Assembly: GCA_021234155.1 (NCBI GenBank)
Contig: JAJEKV010000396.1
Span: forward strand, 173,242-237,241
DNA: 64,000 nucleotides
DNA from: Isoetes taiwanensis
Taxonomy: Eukaryota; Streptophyta; Lycopodiopsida; Isoetales; Isoetaceae
Direction of reading: 5' to 3'
Shown here: positions 23,018-35,223 of the stretch, piece by piece
How positions within the stretch are numbered: position 1 is the stretch's first letter
How the letters are laid out: every line of letters begins with the position of its first letter
The notes under the pieces: generated by a model
Seen by the model: only the letters and a program-made list of their open reading frames with translations
Told to the model about the DNA's origin: nothing
Database searches by the model: none
Translations under genes and position numbers: made by a program

Positions 23018-23600
23018 TGTTTGGGGTCTGGGTTCGGGGAACTCTGCAAGGCGACCCTCTGTGAGGACCCTTGGATCTAACAGGAGAATCCGGGGACTAT
23101 GTCACGCGGGATTTGCAAGAAAAACAAAGGAAATGAAAAAGAAAGCAAAAGAAAACAATGAGATCACAATAATAAGCTTCCTTGATGTCAACGAAGATAC
23201 ATGAGCTCTCGCAATCGAGAGAAAACTGAAATGAGACAAGACTCAAAACTCATCTAAAACTCATGTGCTAGCTCTATATATAGTACAATGGCCTTTGGCC
23301 CAATATAGACACTCGATGATTTGATTGCGCGACTCACGGAAGGAGGCCGATTCTTGAGGAATGGTGGGGTGCCTCTTGAAAAGCCTGAAATCACGCCGAC
23401 CCGACACGGGCCGCCACTTGTCCGAGCTGGTAGCCCTCTTGTTGACTTGAGGCGTGGTCTTAGTCTGCGTGAGTGCTTTTGGTCTTCGGCTTTGGGCCTT
23501 TGGACGACCGACCCCGCACCTGGTTGTGGATCCTTGGCCTTGACTTGGTCCGTCATTATGCATGAATAGTCCCGTACATGCGGGAGGCGCGGGACTAACA
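23018..23600 (-). repeat. LTR 3
   Basis: A 583-bp LTR with TGTT...AACA ends; the TATA region is shortened (gctctatatatagtac, 23276-23282). Polypurine tract at 23601-23610. The U3 half (23310-23580) is rich in differences from LTR 2 at CTG/CAG positions. Confidence 0.8.
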
Positions 23601-23610
23601 CTCCCCCACC

Positions 23611-25621
23611 AAGCGACACTTTCCGGGAGAAGAAAGGAGGAAGTGCCCCAGAGGGCGGAAACCAGCGTGATCCCCGAAAGTGATCCTCAGGGGAATGAGG
23701 ATCCGCGCCATTATGGTAATAGGCAATGAGGTCCCTGGCGTGTTTGAAAGCGTCGAGTGTTGGAGCCCAAGGGCGTGATCCTACATCAATGAGGAAGTGA
23801 GAGCGCACCATGTCTTCGCGGCGCATGTGCATCGAAGGAACGAACTAGCACTCCATGAGAAGCGTCCGGAGACCGGCACACCGCATTCGGCATTCGTTGG
23901 TTAAAAGATTGGACGCCGATTTAAAGAGCTTACCGGGATGCATCCGAGAGCAAAGACAAAAAACCAGCTTGACGGTGGTGAATCAAGGGTCCGGTGAGGT
24001 GGCGGCATTCTCAGAAGAAAGTATCAAGGCCATGCAAAGCATCGCAAGAAAGCCGTTGCCAACCACGCTCATTAGCAATATAGATCCAATTGGTATTTTG
24101 TTCCAAGGTGGCACCGGCCCCCACGAAAGCGCGTGGACAAAGCGGGGATCCCACCGCAGATCCATCGAGATGCGTGGAGGAGTCCACCAAAGATGGCCAT
24201 CCATGACCTTCGGCCCAAAAGGGAAGACGCCGGTCGAGGTAAGAAACCGGGCGTGGAGGGGCACCCAAAGGAAGCATATGGAGAAGGAGCCATACAGGCG
24301 GGCGTGGGCCGAGCCCGCTCCCCAATTCACGCACAAGGTCGGGATCAAGAGCTTTGCACCATCTATCCCATTTAGAAGTAGAGAGTCGAGTATAGACGGA
24401 GGACTATCCCATCCCGCGGGTACCGTCTTGCTATCCGCAATGGCACGCCAATTGATTGTAGCCCCGCCAAATCTGATATAAACTTGGGCAAGCGGAAGAT
24501 CCTCGGGATGCCCAAGATTCTTTCGCACTGTTCCGGCGTTTCACCTTGCCGAGAGAGGTAAATGATGAGCAAGCTCGCATGTACTCTTGATGAAGGGCGT
24601 GAGTCCGATCATGATCCGCCGGATAGGGGTTGTTATCCAAGAGTAACCATTGAACTGCGCGAAGTCACCCGAAAGTTCTCGATGTGGCCCGTCCACGAAA
24701 TTTGTCCCGGTATCGGCCGGATAGAAGTCATGGAAGATGTACACCATCGGTGGACAACTCGGAAAGTGATTAAATCGGGGTCCTCCGCGGTGAAGGAGGT
24801 CGAAGACCAAAAGAACCTGAGAGCAAACCTTTATCGCTATTGAGAGGTCCGGCCAGATCCGGAAAAAATCCTCACAAAGCAGGGGGCATCAACTCGACCA
24901 TCCGGGGCGCATTAAAAAAAAAAAGAAAGTAGTGGCGCCGGGCAACCACATAATCCGGTAATGGAAGGAATAGCAAAATCCACGCACGTCTGGATACCAA
25001 GATTAAAGTAGCCTTCTGTTTGGTTTGGGCCTCTTCGCCAGATTGGACGACTTTGCCGGAGCTGATTTTCAAGATCGCGGATCCGGTTGTCCTTTTCTAA
25101 TGAAGACGGACTGATCACGCGGACTTCGCTTTACGAGGAAGCACGGCATGTGAAGAGGATTGCCCGAGTATTGAGGCGCTAGCGTGGCAATCTGGCGTCA
25201 TCAACAATTTTCTCGTTTCTCGAGCCTCCGTAGTAGGCGATCCCCGAGGGACGCCAATTGAATGGTCGTCGGCGTGGAAAGCCGAAGCTTCTAAGGAGGT
25301 GAGGCAAGCATCACTTCGGTCCGATCATGAACTTGAGTGCGCAGAAGTCCGAGAAAGCTCGCATACAAGGTGTCAAGCTTAGCAATGTCTTTCTCCTTGT
25401 CACCCGTGAGGGTGTCCTTTGTCTTGTTCTCGCTCCAACAATTCTCGAATGGTGGTTTGTAATCGAAAGCCCGCTTGTCGCAAAGCGGGCCGCTCGATCG
25501 CGGGCGCTCTTGAGATCCTCACGGGCCCGTAAAAAGGCCTCGTGCTTTTCTTGAAGCTGTGTCTCCAGAGTGTGAACTTTCGTGGTAGCAATTTGAAGGT
25601 CTCGGTGAACCGCATCGGAGG
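23611..25621 (-). pseudogene. Accessory ORF, unit 3, C-terminal part
   Basis: Homologous to unit 2 12985-15000: C-terminal region with Asn-Trp-Ile-Tyr-Ile-Ala-Asn near 24085 and His-Asp-Phe-Tyr-Pro-Ala-Asp near 24720, then the coiled-coil segment. It is interrupted after the coiled coil by the MITE at 25630. Heavily frame-broken. Confidence 0.55.
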
Positions 25622-25629
25622 CCTCCAGG

Positions 25630-26406
25630 CAGGGAAAATTTTAAGGGACCTGTAATTTTGTATAAGTATAATGAATTGGCCATTCCTTGTAAAATATGCC
25701 CCCAAAAGTGTAGCCTGAACTGGCCATTTTTCCTATTTTTTTCTAATGTGGCTGCAACCGAATTGGCGATTTTTGAACCAAATATCTAATAATGTGTAGC
25801 TCAAATGGCGATTCTTAGTTAGATTGTTGTTAAGTATAGAGCTAGTTGTCCAAACATAAAGAAGTCACTACCCTATATAAATGTGTTTAAGTTACATGTT
25901 GTATGAATTTGAATTCATACCCCATGTATTTCAATAACTCACATATTGCTGGTAGGGAGAATCAGAAATTGGATGCAAGAGTCTCTTCACATTTGTTTTT
26001 CCAAAAGAGCGGGATTATTCTTAGTTGGTAGATATATTTAGGAATAAAAATTTCTAATAATGTTGGCCCCCCATAAGTGACGAATTTATGATGGGGCCTC
26101 TTAATGAGTTAAGATTTGGCGAACTTAAGGCATTACGAGATTTGGACAAGTGGCCTAAATGGCCATTCCATAAGCATATATAGTTCTTACTTGGGACTAC
26201 ATTGGCCCCAAAGTCGATACCACTCCAATTAGCAAACATCTAATTGGTCATTCTAATGTCATAATAGGCAATAAAGTGCCAATTTAAAATGGCTTAATCA
26301 GAGGTAGTCCAGAGGTAAGGCATTCTACTCAAGCCGGTCGTCGCATTTTGCCTGAACTTGTAATTTGTGGCCAAATGGCCCGCCGGGGCTACTAAAATTT
26401 TCGTTG
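25630..26406. mobile_element. hAT-type MITE in unit 3
   Basis: A 777-bp insertion with an 8-bp target duplication cctccagg (25622-25629 and 26407-26414); the empty site is in units 1 and 2. Inverted ends are CAGGGAAAATTTTA and, read inward from the other side, CAACGAAAATTTTA. Inside are repeated tggccatt/tggcgatt words in both halves, as in subterminal transposase-binding repeats. No transposase. CAGGG-like ends with an 8-bp duplication point to the hAT superfamily, non-autonomous. Confidence 0.8.
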
Positions 26407-26414
26407 CCTCCAGG

Positions 26415-27222
26415 GACTCTTGAACCCCATTCATGAGAGCTTCCTGTGATTCTTGCAACTTGAGAGCAGCAGCTTGAATATCCTGCTGATATTGATACAG
26501 GAGCTGGCGAGGATGTGGAGGTGGAGGGCCCTGTTGTGGTCGGGTTTGGGACGCCCGAGACATGACGAGAAGTGGAGGGCGTGGCTTCAGAGGAGGAAGA
26601 GGAAACAGTGATGTGCGTGTGGTCTTGTTGAACATGACCAGGAGAAGTCTGGCGTGAAGTTGCAGCCTGTTGGTTTTGAGGAAGAGAGTGCCGAGTGGAG
26701 GCATGAGAAATGGAAGGAGACACGTGAATGTGAAGATAATGACTTAATGAGAGCTTTGAAGATGCCACCCAACCGAAAACTTCAGAGACAGAGGAGGGGT
26801 AGCCGAAGGCGATCTACTTCTTTGTAGGAGTCTCAGAGAACAACATTTGTGGCCAATCAAGAAAGTGAGTGGAGCATTTTACCGTGATAACCACATTGTA
26901 GAATGGTTTATTGATATGGGTGTTCTTGATAGAATACCCAAGGAATTTGCGCCATAGAAACTTGACAAAAGTGTCATGGGGCTTTGCAATATTGGTGAGG
27001 CGATGCATGTTCGCTTGATATTGAACAGCGCCAAACTCAGTGACATCTATGTCCTGTAAAGCAGCCCAAGATAAAGAAGGTGTTTGCAAAGGAATGTGGA
27101 ATACCTCGTAAATCGTAATGAAAGTAAGCAAGATCGCGGGTGCCATCTACCACAAGAAAGCATATCCTTCTGGGCGGTTGACGATATTAGCAACAAACTG
27201 CTTCAATTGGTCCGGATTTGGT
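26415..27222 (-). pseudogene. Accessory ORF, unit 3, middle part
   Basis: Corresponds to unit 2 15008-15820: start of the coiled coil, Ser/Pro-rich linker and the N-terminal domain with His-Phe-Leu-Asp-Trp-Pro-Gln (about 26850-26870). It is well preserved in places and is cut by the hAT-like element at 27231. Confidence 0.6.
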
Positions 27223-27831
27223 GCCGGAAGTAGTGTTGGGTATAAGGGCGAATATTCGCCAAAAGGCTAATATCTTAAAATTTTAAAAAATCTTCTACGA
27301 ATGTTAGGTAGGATCAAATAGGAAAAAAATAAATTTTATTCGCTAAAAATTAGTTCGAGTTTTCTGCTACCGGGTTAGTTTAGCCGAGCCTACGAAATAT
27401 ACTGGAAGCTCTATCGCCAGATTTTCGATATGATTGAGGATCAAGAGTTCTACATTCGCCATTACCATGTCTTTTAGTCATTAGCTTTTGTTGAAGTAAG
27501 ATCAAAGACCTTTTGGTCCCGTTTTACAAATCGATTGAAGCTTCCAGAAAGAGATCCTTTTTAATCCACGATTTTGGCAAGGAATTCAAACGATTGCGAC
27601 CAGAATAGCAAGGTATTTACGAGAAAGCTTTTGTTTGCAAAAAAAATAAACTATTTGCTATTTAGGGTATATTTCAATACTGAAACATCATCTGTTGATT
27701 TTGCAGAGTTGCAAAGTTTGCCTTAGCATCTTCGAAGGACACTGACTACAGTAGTAGCTTCTATTTCTGAAAATATTTTATGTAGCTTTTGGGATGCTAT
27801 ATGGTCAAATAAATGCACTGATTTTCTGCAG

Positions 27832-27950
27832 GTCATGACAGAAACAAACATAATATTTGGTGATCCTGGAAAGCTAATATGTGCAGAGGCAGCCAGACTA
27901 AACCCTGTGGCCGTGGTTATGGGTAGTAGGGGTTTGGGTATTGTCAAAAG
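27832..27950 (+). pseudogene. Universal stress protein exon (captured), first recognised
   Basis: An exon after a polypyrimidine-like tract ending tgcag, and followed by GTATGT. It encodes Gly-Asp-Pro-Gly-Lys then Ile-Cys-Ala-Glu-Ala-Ala-Arg and Val-Val-Met-Gly-Ser-Arg-Gly-Leu-Gly. This is the C-terminal nucleotide-binding part of plant USP domains (Gly-x2-Gly-x9-Gly-Ser/Thr type). The exon ends in phase 2 (Lys, then AG), which matches the next exon. The usual N-terminal half of the domain was not found upstream. USP proteins bind ATP and respond to stress. Read as a host gene fragment moved inside the hAT element. Confidence 0.75.
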
Positions 27951-28162
27951 GTATGTACGCTCACTGATTAGTCTAGGTGTGACGTTCATTGGAATCACCT
28001 AGAGTTTGAGTTAGTAATTCTACCCAATAGATCTTTTTCTTGTCTTTAACATACATTATTTTCGTCTGGAAACATATCAATTGCGCATTTTCTTTTCCAT
28101 GGTTTTATCGGAGCAGTCATTAAATTAGTTGGTTACTAATTATTTTCCGTCATTGTGAACAG

Positions 28163-28259
28163 TGTCCTACTTGTTAGCATGAGTGAGTACTCGTGTCCCA
28201 TAGTTATTGTTCCTCCTAAAGGTACAGAAGAGAGTTCTTATTTATCTGCTTTAGCATAA
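28163..28259 (+). pseudogene. Universal stress protein last exon (captured)
   Basis: Begins after gtgaacag and completes the split Ser codon from the previous exon across a 212-bp GT-AG intron. It encodes Ser-Glu-Tyr-Ser-Cys-Pro-Ile-Val-Ile-Val-Pro-Pro-Lys, the conserved end of USP domains, then a short tail and TAA at 28257-28259. Compared with usual plant USPs a few residues (the His-containing stretch) are missing between Tyr and Cys-Pro. That the frame and splice phase still fit means the capture was of genomic DNA with its intron and is not very old or is under some constraint. Confidence 0.75.
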
Positions 28260-30554
28260 GGCTACTGTATTTTTTGTCTAAACTTTTATCTCTTCGTTAT
28301 TGGCAGACCAATCTGTAATACATGCTTAATTTAGTTGATGGATCAAAATTTGTGTAAAGGACCAAGCTTCATTTTTTAATGGTGCAGTTCAGAAATCTAG
28401 TTCTGTCCAGCTCCTTATAATTGGGTAATTCTTTTTAATGATTTCAAATTGGATGCGTGAAGAACAAAAAATGCTTGTAATTGGCAGTACAGGTGGTCTA
28501 AAGAGAATATGTCAATTTGACAAAATGCCATGAATTTCCTTCTATTTATGATTTGTCTTCTAGCTGCATTTTTTTAAACTTGTGTTTCTACCCTGATGCG
28601 CATTTTTCTTTGTTCCAGAGATGTATTAAGACTATACTTCTGGTCTTCAGTTGATTCTCCATAAATAGGTATGTTGAGTTTGGCTATAAGTATTCGTTGA
28701 TGATCTTGTCCTGCCTTTAACCTTATCAGGCAAAATATGCTGCTATAACTCTAATTCTCATGAAATTCTTGAATGACTAATTGTACACTACCATAGTCAC
28801 AATGTATGATCTTATCATTTCTATCTTTGAAGCATCTTTCTGTTTTAGCTACATTGACCTTAGATACTTCAAAATATGAAGATTTGCAGATTTAATTTCC
28901 TATTTCTCATGAAGCAATGATTTGAAGCATTGAACCTTGCTCCATGTTGCTCGTATCTTCCACCTTCAACAGATATGCATGGCTTCTGGAACACAAAATC
29001 ACATAGCAATTGCAAAGAAGCTAGAGCTTTTGCTTCACATAATAGTTAGAGGTTTTGTCTGATGAAATTTACTGTTTGTTTTGATTCAGTGGTCTTGCCT
29101 GTTATTTTCTCTGTCAGTTGCTTCACAGTATTTTGGTTTTAATCTGCCTTATTTTCGGCAAATTTGGTGGACCTATAAATGTGGTGGACCTGCAGACCTG
29201 AAAAATCTAGTATTCCATGTCAGTAAAATCTTCTTAGGGGATCTATCCTTCATATTACATGCAAGCAAGGTCGATTGATCCATTTGATAACTCATAACAA
29301 TCAAACATCAGGGCCTGATTCATGCAAGTTTGGCAGTTACCCATCTGGACAATAATTTCTTGAGCGGCTAAGTTTATTTTACAATTGGGCAGGCTGAGCA
29401 AACGTTATGCCCACACTGTACCAGAAGACATTGAAGCGTCTTTGCATTTCACTATTGCTGCAGGAACGAATTGCAAGTATCTTACGGTGACATGACCGCT
29501 TATTGGTGACAGGCCCGCTTATGGTGGTGATCACTTACTATAATTTATCCATTTATTATTTTGGCTCTTTTAGAATATTATCAATGAAGGCATTTCCTAC
29601 ATAGACATAACTTGAATAGCTAAATTAAGTCACACTATTTAGCCCTGGTTTAGCTAGATTGCTAGGGCAATAAAATAGAATACAGTGGACCCTAATGGAT
29701 TACTTTCATTTTTTCATTTCACTGTTAACACTAGTTTTAACTCCTTATCTATGCAATGAAGTTTGTTGATCTATTTGGTAGCTTATAACAATCAATTGAC
29801 ATGCACACACAACAAAGCATAAGTGCAGTTTCTAGTTATGTTTTAACGGCTTAAAATTCTTGAACCCAAAGCCAAATGTGATGTATGTAGCCACATGTGA
29901 TGATGGAAATGCAAAGTAGAAGTTGTTCATTAGGAGTTTAGAGATAAATAAATGCATAAATGATGATATAGCATTGTGCAGGTATAAAGAGGTAGATCAA
30001 AAACTGAACCCAACTCACAAAAGGTTGAATAAACCCAATACGAAATATAATGTAGATTAAAACAGACGGAAAAATTGTTGCACCTACTATTTCTAGCATT
30101 GAGCTAGAAAGAAACTCAAATTTACGATTATACAACACCTTGGTCCATCGAGAACCACCTCCCTCACAAGCATCGCTTCATGAACAAACAAAAACAGAAA
30201 CAAACAAACCAGCCATAGCCGGATTTGAAAGCACGGAATAACTAGAGAACGTTGATATTAGCTATGCAACCTTTGGCCTTATGTACATCTAATAAATTAT
30301 AATTGAATAGGAATAAATAGAACAGAATAGAAGGGTTTTTAGCCATATTAGAGATAGTCATATGATTAATTATCCATGACAATATGACAATGGTTCTTTT
30401 GCTTTTAGGGCCGTTGTATGCCATGTGTAATATTAGATCAGCCATTTTACTTAATTCCAACACGACGTCTCCTCCAAAACAATCACTTCAAAATTTACCA
30501 AATGTGGTTTAATGAAATACTTTTAGTACCACTAACTGCATGTGAAGAGTCCAT
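28260..30554. other. hAT-element interior without recognised genes
   Basis: AT-rich sequence of about 2.3 kb. Short ORFs only (up to 73 codons), none with a motif I can name. It may include 3' flanking DNA of the captured USP gene. Confidence 0.4.
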
Positions 30555-33500
30555 GGGCCTTGCTTGAATGAAGATTTACTTTCAACATTTGATCAGCAAA
30601 CATCCATTTAGTACCACTAATCTATGTGTCTTGCTCCTATGTTTGCATTTCTCTGTTCTGCTCCTATGTTTGCATTTCTCTATTCATGCAAAGATTAAGT
30701 TTTAGAATTCATTACCTAGAAATTTATTTTTAACACTTGACCAGCTTCCTTAATGTTTGGTGACTAGCATAGTTTCACGGGCCTTGCTCGAATGAAGATT
30801 CACTTTCAACATTTGATCAACAAACGTCCATTTAGTATCACTAACCTATGGGTCTTGCTCCTGTTATTTCCCTCACGCAGACAGCACCTTCTATCGCAGC
30901 CACCCCGATGCGGATAGGATGGACCCGTATGTCGATCTATATGATGACATACAGCAGCATCAGCAGTTGGGTAGGGTCGTCCTTCTTGGAGATTTCAATG
31001 CGAGACGAGGAGTAGAGCAGCCCATGCGACTTGACCCCTCGGCGGCGATGTCCTGCGTCCTCACGCCCATGAATAGCCCCGCCACGCTGGTCGGATGACG
31101 GCAGGTCACTTCGCTTTGTGACGGTTGCTCTGCTATGAGGCATTTTGACTTGATAATTTGCAATGGCCTTTCCAAAGGGTGGCGATTCGCAAGTGCACAT
31201 GCGAGATAGGACAATAAGGGGGGAGGGTCTAGTGTGGTGGACTATGTGCTTGTAGTTGCACAAGATATGCATCTCATCGGTCGTTTACGGGTGAGCACAG
31301 AGCGGTCGGGATGAGGGAGGTCGACTCGGATCACCTCCCACTTTATTTGGACCTGGTTTGGCGAGCGCGGGAACCCCCACTATGCGACCCCGCCCGTCCT
31401 CGGTTGAGACTTCGATTATGGCAGGCAGAGGACCACGCCGAAGATGCTCATGGGCGCCCCCGGTAATTCTGCAGACCTCCACACTAGAAGCGTGATGCAG
31501 ACGGTGACCAGCTATTACGGGATCGCGAGGCCGGGTGCTTTGGCAGACCCGTCGCCGCTTCGGGGTCGACAACATTCAGCGTAACCGATGGTTTGATGCG
31601 GGATAAAAAGCATAGCGGCTCCGTCACGATTCGGATCAGTGCCGCTTGCGGGGCCACCCACGATCAGCGCCCATCCCGGAAGACACAAACGCGGTACCTT
31701 GCCAAACATCGAGGGAGATGTTCTGTTGGACACTCATCCTCCCGAACCTTTTTGCCAGAGTGCTTCAGGCCGACCCTTGAGGGGACATCACACGGGGGCA
31801 ATTGGGAATAATACTTGCAAAGAACTCTACTGACCCGCCGTGGACGCAGCGTCGCCCATACCCCCACGGGATGGCCCCCATTGGTTCTCTCGTGGACGAG
31901 GATGTTGAGGGAGGGCTGCGAAGCCGCTAGCTAACGGGAAGGCAACACCTCGATGGTATGCGAGCCGAAGTTACTCAAGTGGGCAGGGCAGCCGCTTGTG
32001 CGGTCCTCACTACCGTTCAACGTAGCATTGCGGGGAGGTTTCCCCGACAATGGACCCTGCGTGGTTGTTCCCATTCACAAGGCGGGCGAACCCACACCGT
32101 CCTACCAACCACGGACGATCATGGTCGATTCGGTATTTGCCAAGCTGTTGGTGGCATTCTCGGCGGCCGATTGACCCACCGGGCGTAGGCCCGGATGTGC
32201 GAAACCCTCACACGGGCGGCTTTTCGACCCCGCCACTCCAGCGATTGACCATATCTTTACAGCTGCGGACGCGATTGAAAGGCGGTAGGAATCATGGTGG
32301 ACTTGTATTAACGCTTTGTGGACTTAAAGGCTTTTGATCACGGTCCCAAAGGAAAAGGCGTAGGCTAGACTGCGTCCAGCTGGGGCTCACTGCCTGCGGG
32401 AATGCCATATACTGAGTTGTATGAGAGTTGTTTTGGCGGGATCGGCCGGCGGGCCAAGCATTCACCGATGTAGTGTCGAGTCGGCCGGGGGTTGCCCCCC
32501 TCGCCCAACACTTTTGGCCTCTACATTGTCCGGTTAGAGCCCAGCTTCTGCGAGCAGCATGGGGGATGGCATCACGACTTTTGCACCGGGGTCATCCGCC
32601 CGGCTCATCTATCGCGGGGCGATGTTAGCTGGTTTGGCCCACACCCCAGTATCACGTCTCACTGGATGCCCTAGACACATTTTGTCGAGCTCACTGAGAC
32701 ATCGCTGGCGTCAATCGGCCAAGACCGGGGTGGTTCTCATATCTCTTCGCGTCACCCCATGCCTCCACTCACTATATAGGGGGCGACTGTGGGCGTCGCC
32801 ACCTAGAAGTACACAGGGGTGGAGTTCCCCTCCTGCATTTCTGGCGGGCGTCTATCCGCTGCGGGGTGTGCAGTGGAAGCGCTTTATGCCATCAAACATA
32901 TGATCACCGAGGCAGAGCTATATGATTGGGGCCATCGATCCACATCTATTCGGGGCGGGTCGAACTGTCCTTCTATCTGAGTCGAGGTTTGGGGCGGTCG
33001 TCTCTTTAGCGACACGGAATGACTTGGGCAGGTCGCTGAAGGCATTTTAGCGCGGGCGCAGGGGTGAAACCCCAGTCCCCTATCAAATTAGCTGCTTGAG
33101 GCCCCGGATTCTTGCCGCTTCGGTGGCAAACCCTTGATAGACACATCGTCTATTTTGAAGAAAGTGGTTACTATGGGTGATGCTTTCGGCTCCTCCACTT
33201 TGGCTTACTTTGTGGCCATGAGTCAACCGGCGGCTTAGGGCTTTTGGAGAGGGTAAGAGATCGGTGGTTCGCCGGATGGAGCGTCAGCGAGAACCAGAAT
33301 CGCGTCACTTTGGTAGCGTGACGATCGTGGCGACTGCGGGAGTACCTAGAATGCTTGTTTCCTTGGCAAGCTGCGGGACCCATTGCTCTAGAGCGGGTCA
33401 AAATGGCCCATTACAAGGAGCACATCAACCCGTGTTAGTCGGGGCCCCCCACACTTTCCGTTGCGTTCGGTGCCGCCGAAAAAAGCGGACTCATGCCTCC

Positions 33501-34120
33501 ATTCGCAGACAGTGCCCACCATCACCGCGCATCGAGGCAGGCGGGTGGATTGGGAGCCCGCCAGGCGAGCTCTGTCAGTCTTTGTCAAGCAGGTGCCATT
33601 GAGGATGAGTCTCACACTTTCCGAGTTGCCCGGCGTTCGGTCAGATCAGACGGATCGGCTCCTTAGAAATACGGCGGGCGTTCTTTGCATTTGCCGATGA
33701 ACACACCCCGTCGATGCGTGCCACGGGGTCATACATCCGGAGGTCTTGGACTGCGATGTCACCTTTGCCCCACTTTGGCTGTCGTGACTAGGCACTACGG
33801 GGGTGGTGCATGATTTGTATATATTGGGATGTTTACGCATTTTATATGATTAGCACGGTTTGTCGGTGATTCTTTGCAGCCCGCGGTTTTCCTCGAAAAC
33901 CCTTCCAGGAGGGGTTTTTAATTGGTAGTAATCAAAAAACTGTTTGCGTTTTTGTATTGGGTCCCATAGACCGATTGGTCTCCGTGGACGATAAAAGTAC
34001 CTTCCTTCCTTCCTTCCTTCCTCTGTTTGTATTTCTCTATTCATGCAAAGACTAAATTTTTAGAATTCATTACCTAGAAATTCATTTTTAACACTTGACC
34101 AGCTTCCTTAGTGACTACCA
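30555..34120. repeat. 224-bp tandem duplication, second copy split by a LINE
   Basis: The segment starting gggccttgct at 30555 recurs at 30779 with about 90 percent similarity by eye. The second copy is interrupted at about 30863 and resumes at about 34021 (tctattcatgcaaag, then tagaattcattacctag). This gives the original uninterrupted site and thereby the LINE borders. Confidence 0.65.
30863..34020 (+). mobile_element. 5'-truncated LINE nested in the hAT element
   Basis: Plus-strand non-LTR retrotransposon. The endonuclease part has Leu-Leu-Gly-Asp-Phe-Asn-Ala-Arg at 30984-31007, Val-Val-Asp-Tyr-Val-Leu-Val at about 31230-31250 and Asp-Ser-Asp-His-Leu-Pro-Leu at about 31325-31345. The RT part has Pro-Ile-His-Lys-Ala-Gly-Glu (about 32070), a Val-Asp-Leu-Lys-Ala-Phe-Asp motif (about 32320) and a Cys-Pro-x-Ser-Pro-x-x-Phe-Gly-Leu-Tyr-Ile block (about 32490-32525). 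Frames are broken throughout. It ends not in poly(A) but in (ttcc)n at 34000-34020 after a short 3' UTR. It is more GC-rich than its surroundings. Confidence 0.7.
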
Positions 34121-34925
34121 TAGTATTTTTGAGACCATAGTTCTCTTGCCCCCCTCCTTAGTAGGAGGAAGGGGCACAACAATAAGGGGTGTTATGGTAA
34201 GTCAGATTTACAGGGTTGGAACTAGATAAATGTTCACGGCGGCCTTGGCCGCCGCGATAAATTTCTTGTAGAATTAAATGTCAGTCGGGATTTCATGCCC
34301 AATATTGTTACGGCATCCCTTGGTTTTATATTTATAACCACGATGCATCGTGCCTACACCCAGTGCGTAGAAGATAGTAAAGCAGTATTTAACATTGCCT
34401 AATGCCGTTTTTAAGTTAAACATGTTATAACTATGCATCTCAACTTTAGGTGGTTTGAAGCATGTCAATTTTGGTGTAAGATCATAAGCGTCCCTGTCCG
34501 CTCTCGTATTTATTTAAGACACCCACCATGCCACTGCATTTCAGTAGACAAGGTTTGTTTTGTAGGTAAAAAGTTCTATATATTAGCACAACAGTTTCAA
34601 ATCATACTTTCCTCTTGATGTTTGTTAAGGTTGCAACAATGTGCCTTTTGTGTTGAAAAGTGAATCTCCTTATAGACTATTGTATTTAACGCAATAGAGC
34701 ATTTTTTGTGCGTTTGTTTGGGTTACTATATCTACAAAACATTTGTTTCAACTATCACTTGAAACATTTGCTGTGAACGTTATCCCTTGATTAAGATTCG
34801 CCTCATGAACTACAAAATTTTTGGAAATTGGTTGGACTTTCGCCACATTTGCTACCCTTGTTCGCGAAATATTCGCCAAAATTTTTACATCTCCTAAGTC
34901 TAGAAAAAAATTAGACACAACACTG
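34121..34925. other. Right arm of the hAT-like element
   Basis: No gene recognised in about 0.8 kb. The subterminal tattcgccaaaa and the 15-bp inverted end lie at its right edge. Confidence 0.45.
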
Positions 34926-35223
34926 GCCGGAAGGTCCATTTGTGAGAATTCATAAAGCTTGTGGCGTTCCGCAACTTCCCGACTCGGGCCAACGAGGGCG
35001 TCGAAAGGTGGCGTCCAAGAAAGACCTGCATTTCGAAAGGGGCGGATCAGTGGAGTAGAAGCTTGAAGGGTCGAGAATTTGGGTGCAGGAACCATGACGA
35101 AGAACGTCGGAGAGGAACCGGAAGGATGATCTTGAGAAGGCGGAGAGCGGAGAGCGGAAGACGAAAACACAGATAGGCGAAAAGGTTTTAGGGCGCGCAA
35201 GTGTAGGCGAAGGGGCATGATGA
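34926..35223 (-). pseudogene. Accessory ORF, unit 3, N-terminal end
   Basis: Continuation of the accessory ORF beyond the hAT insertion: the residues around Leu-Tyr-Glu-Phe-Ser-Gln-Met-Asp-Leu (34935-34975), then the sequence up to the ATG equivalent near 35218. It retains the part deleted in unit 1. Confidence 0.55.

Larger units (their letters stand above)
27231..34925. mobile_element. Large hAT-like element carrying a USP gene fragment
   Basis: A 7695-bp insertion into the accessory ORF of unit 3. The 8-bp target duplication gccggaag lies at 27223-27230 and 34926-34933; the other units have one copy. Ends are TAGTGTTGGGTATAA and, inward from the right, CAGTGTTGTGTCTAA; the first base mismatches, as in maize Ac. 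Both ends also have a tattcgccaaaa word. The length of the duplication and the ends indicate hAT. No transposase was recognised, so it is probably non-autonomous. The cargo includes two exons of a universal stress protein gene (27832-28259) and a nested LINE (30863-34020). Confidence 0.75.

Noticed and set aside
27723-27998. Minus-strand ORF of 91 codons in the hAT element
   Set aside because: It is the antisense of the USP exon, which has splice sites and family motifs on the plus strand.
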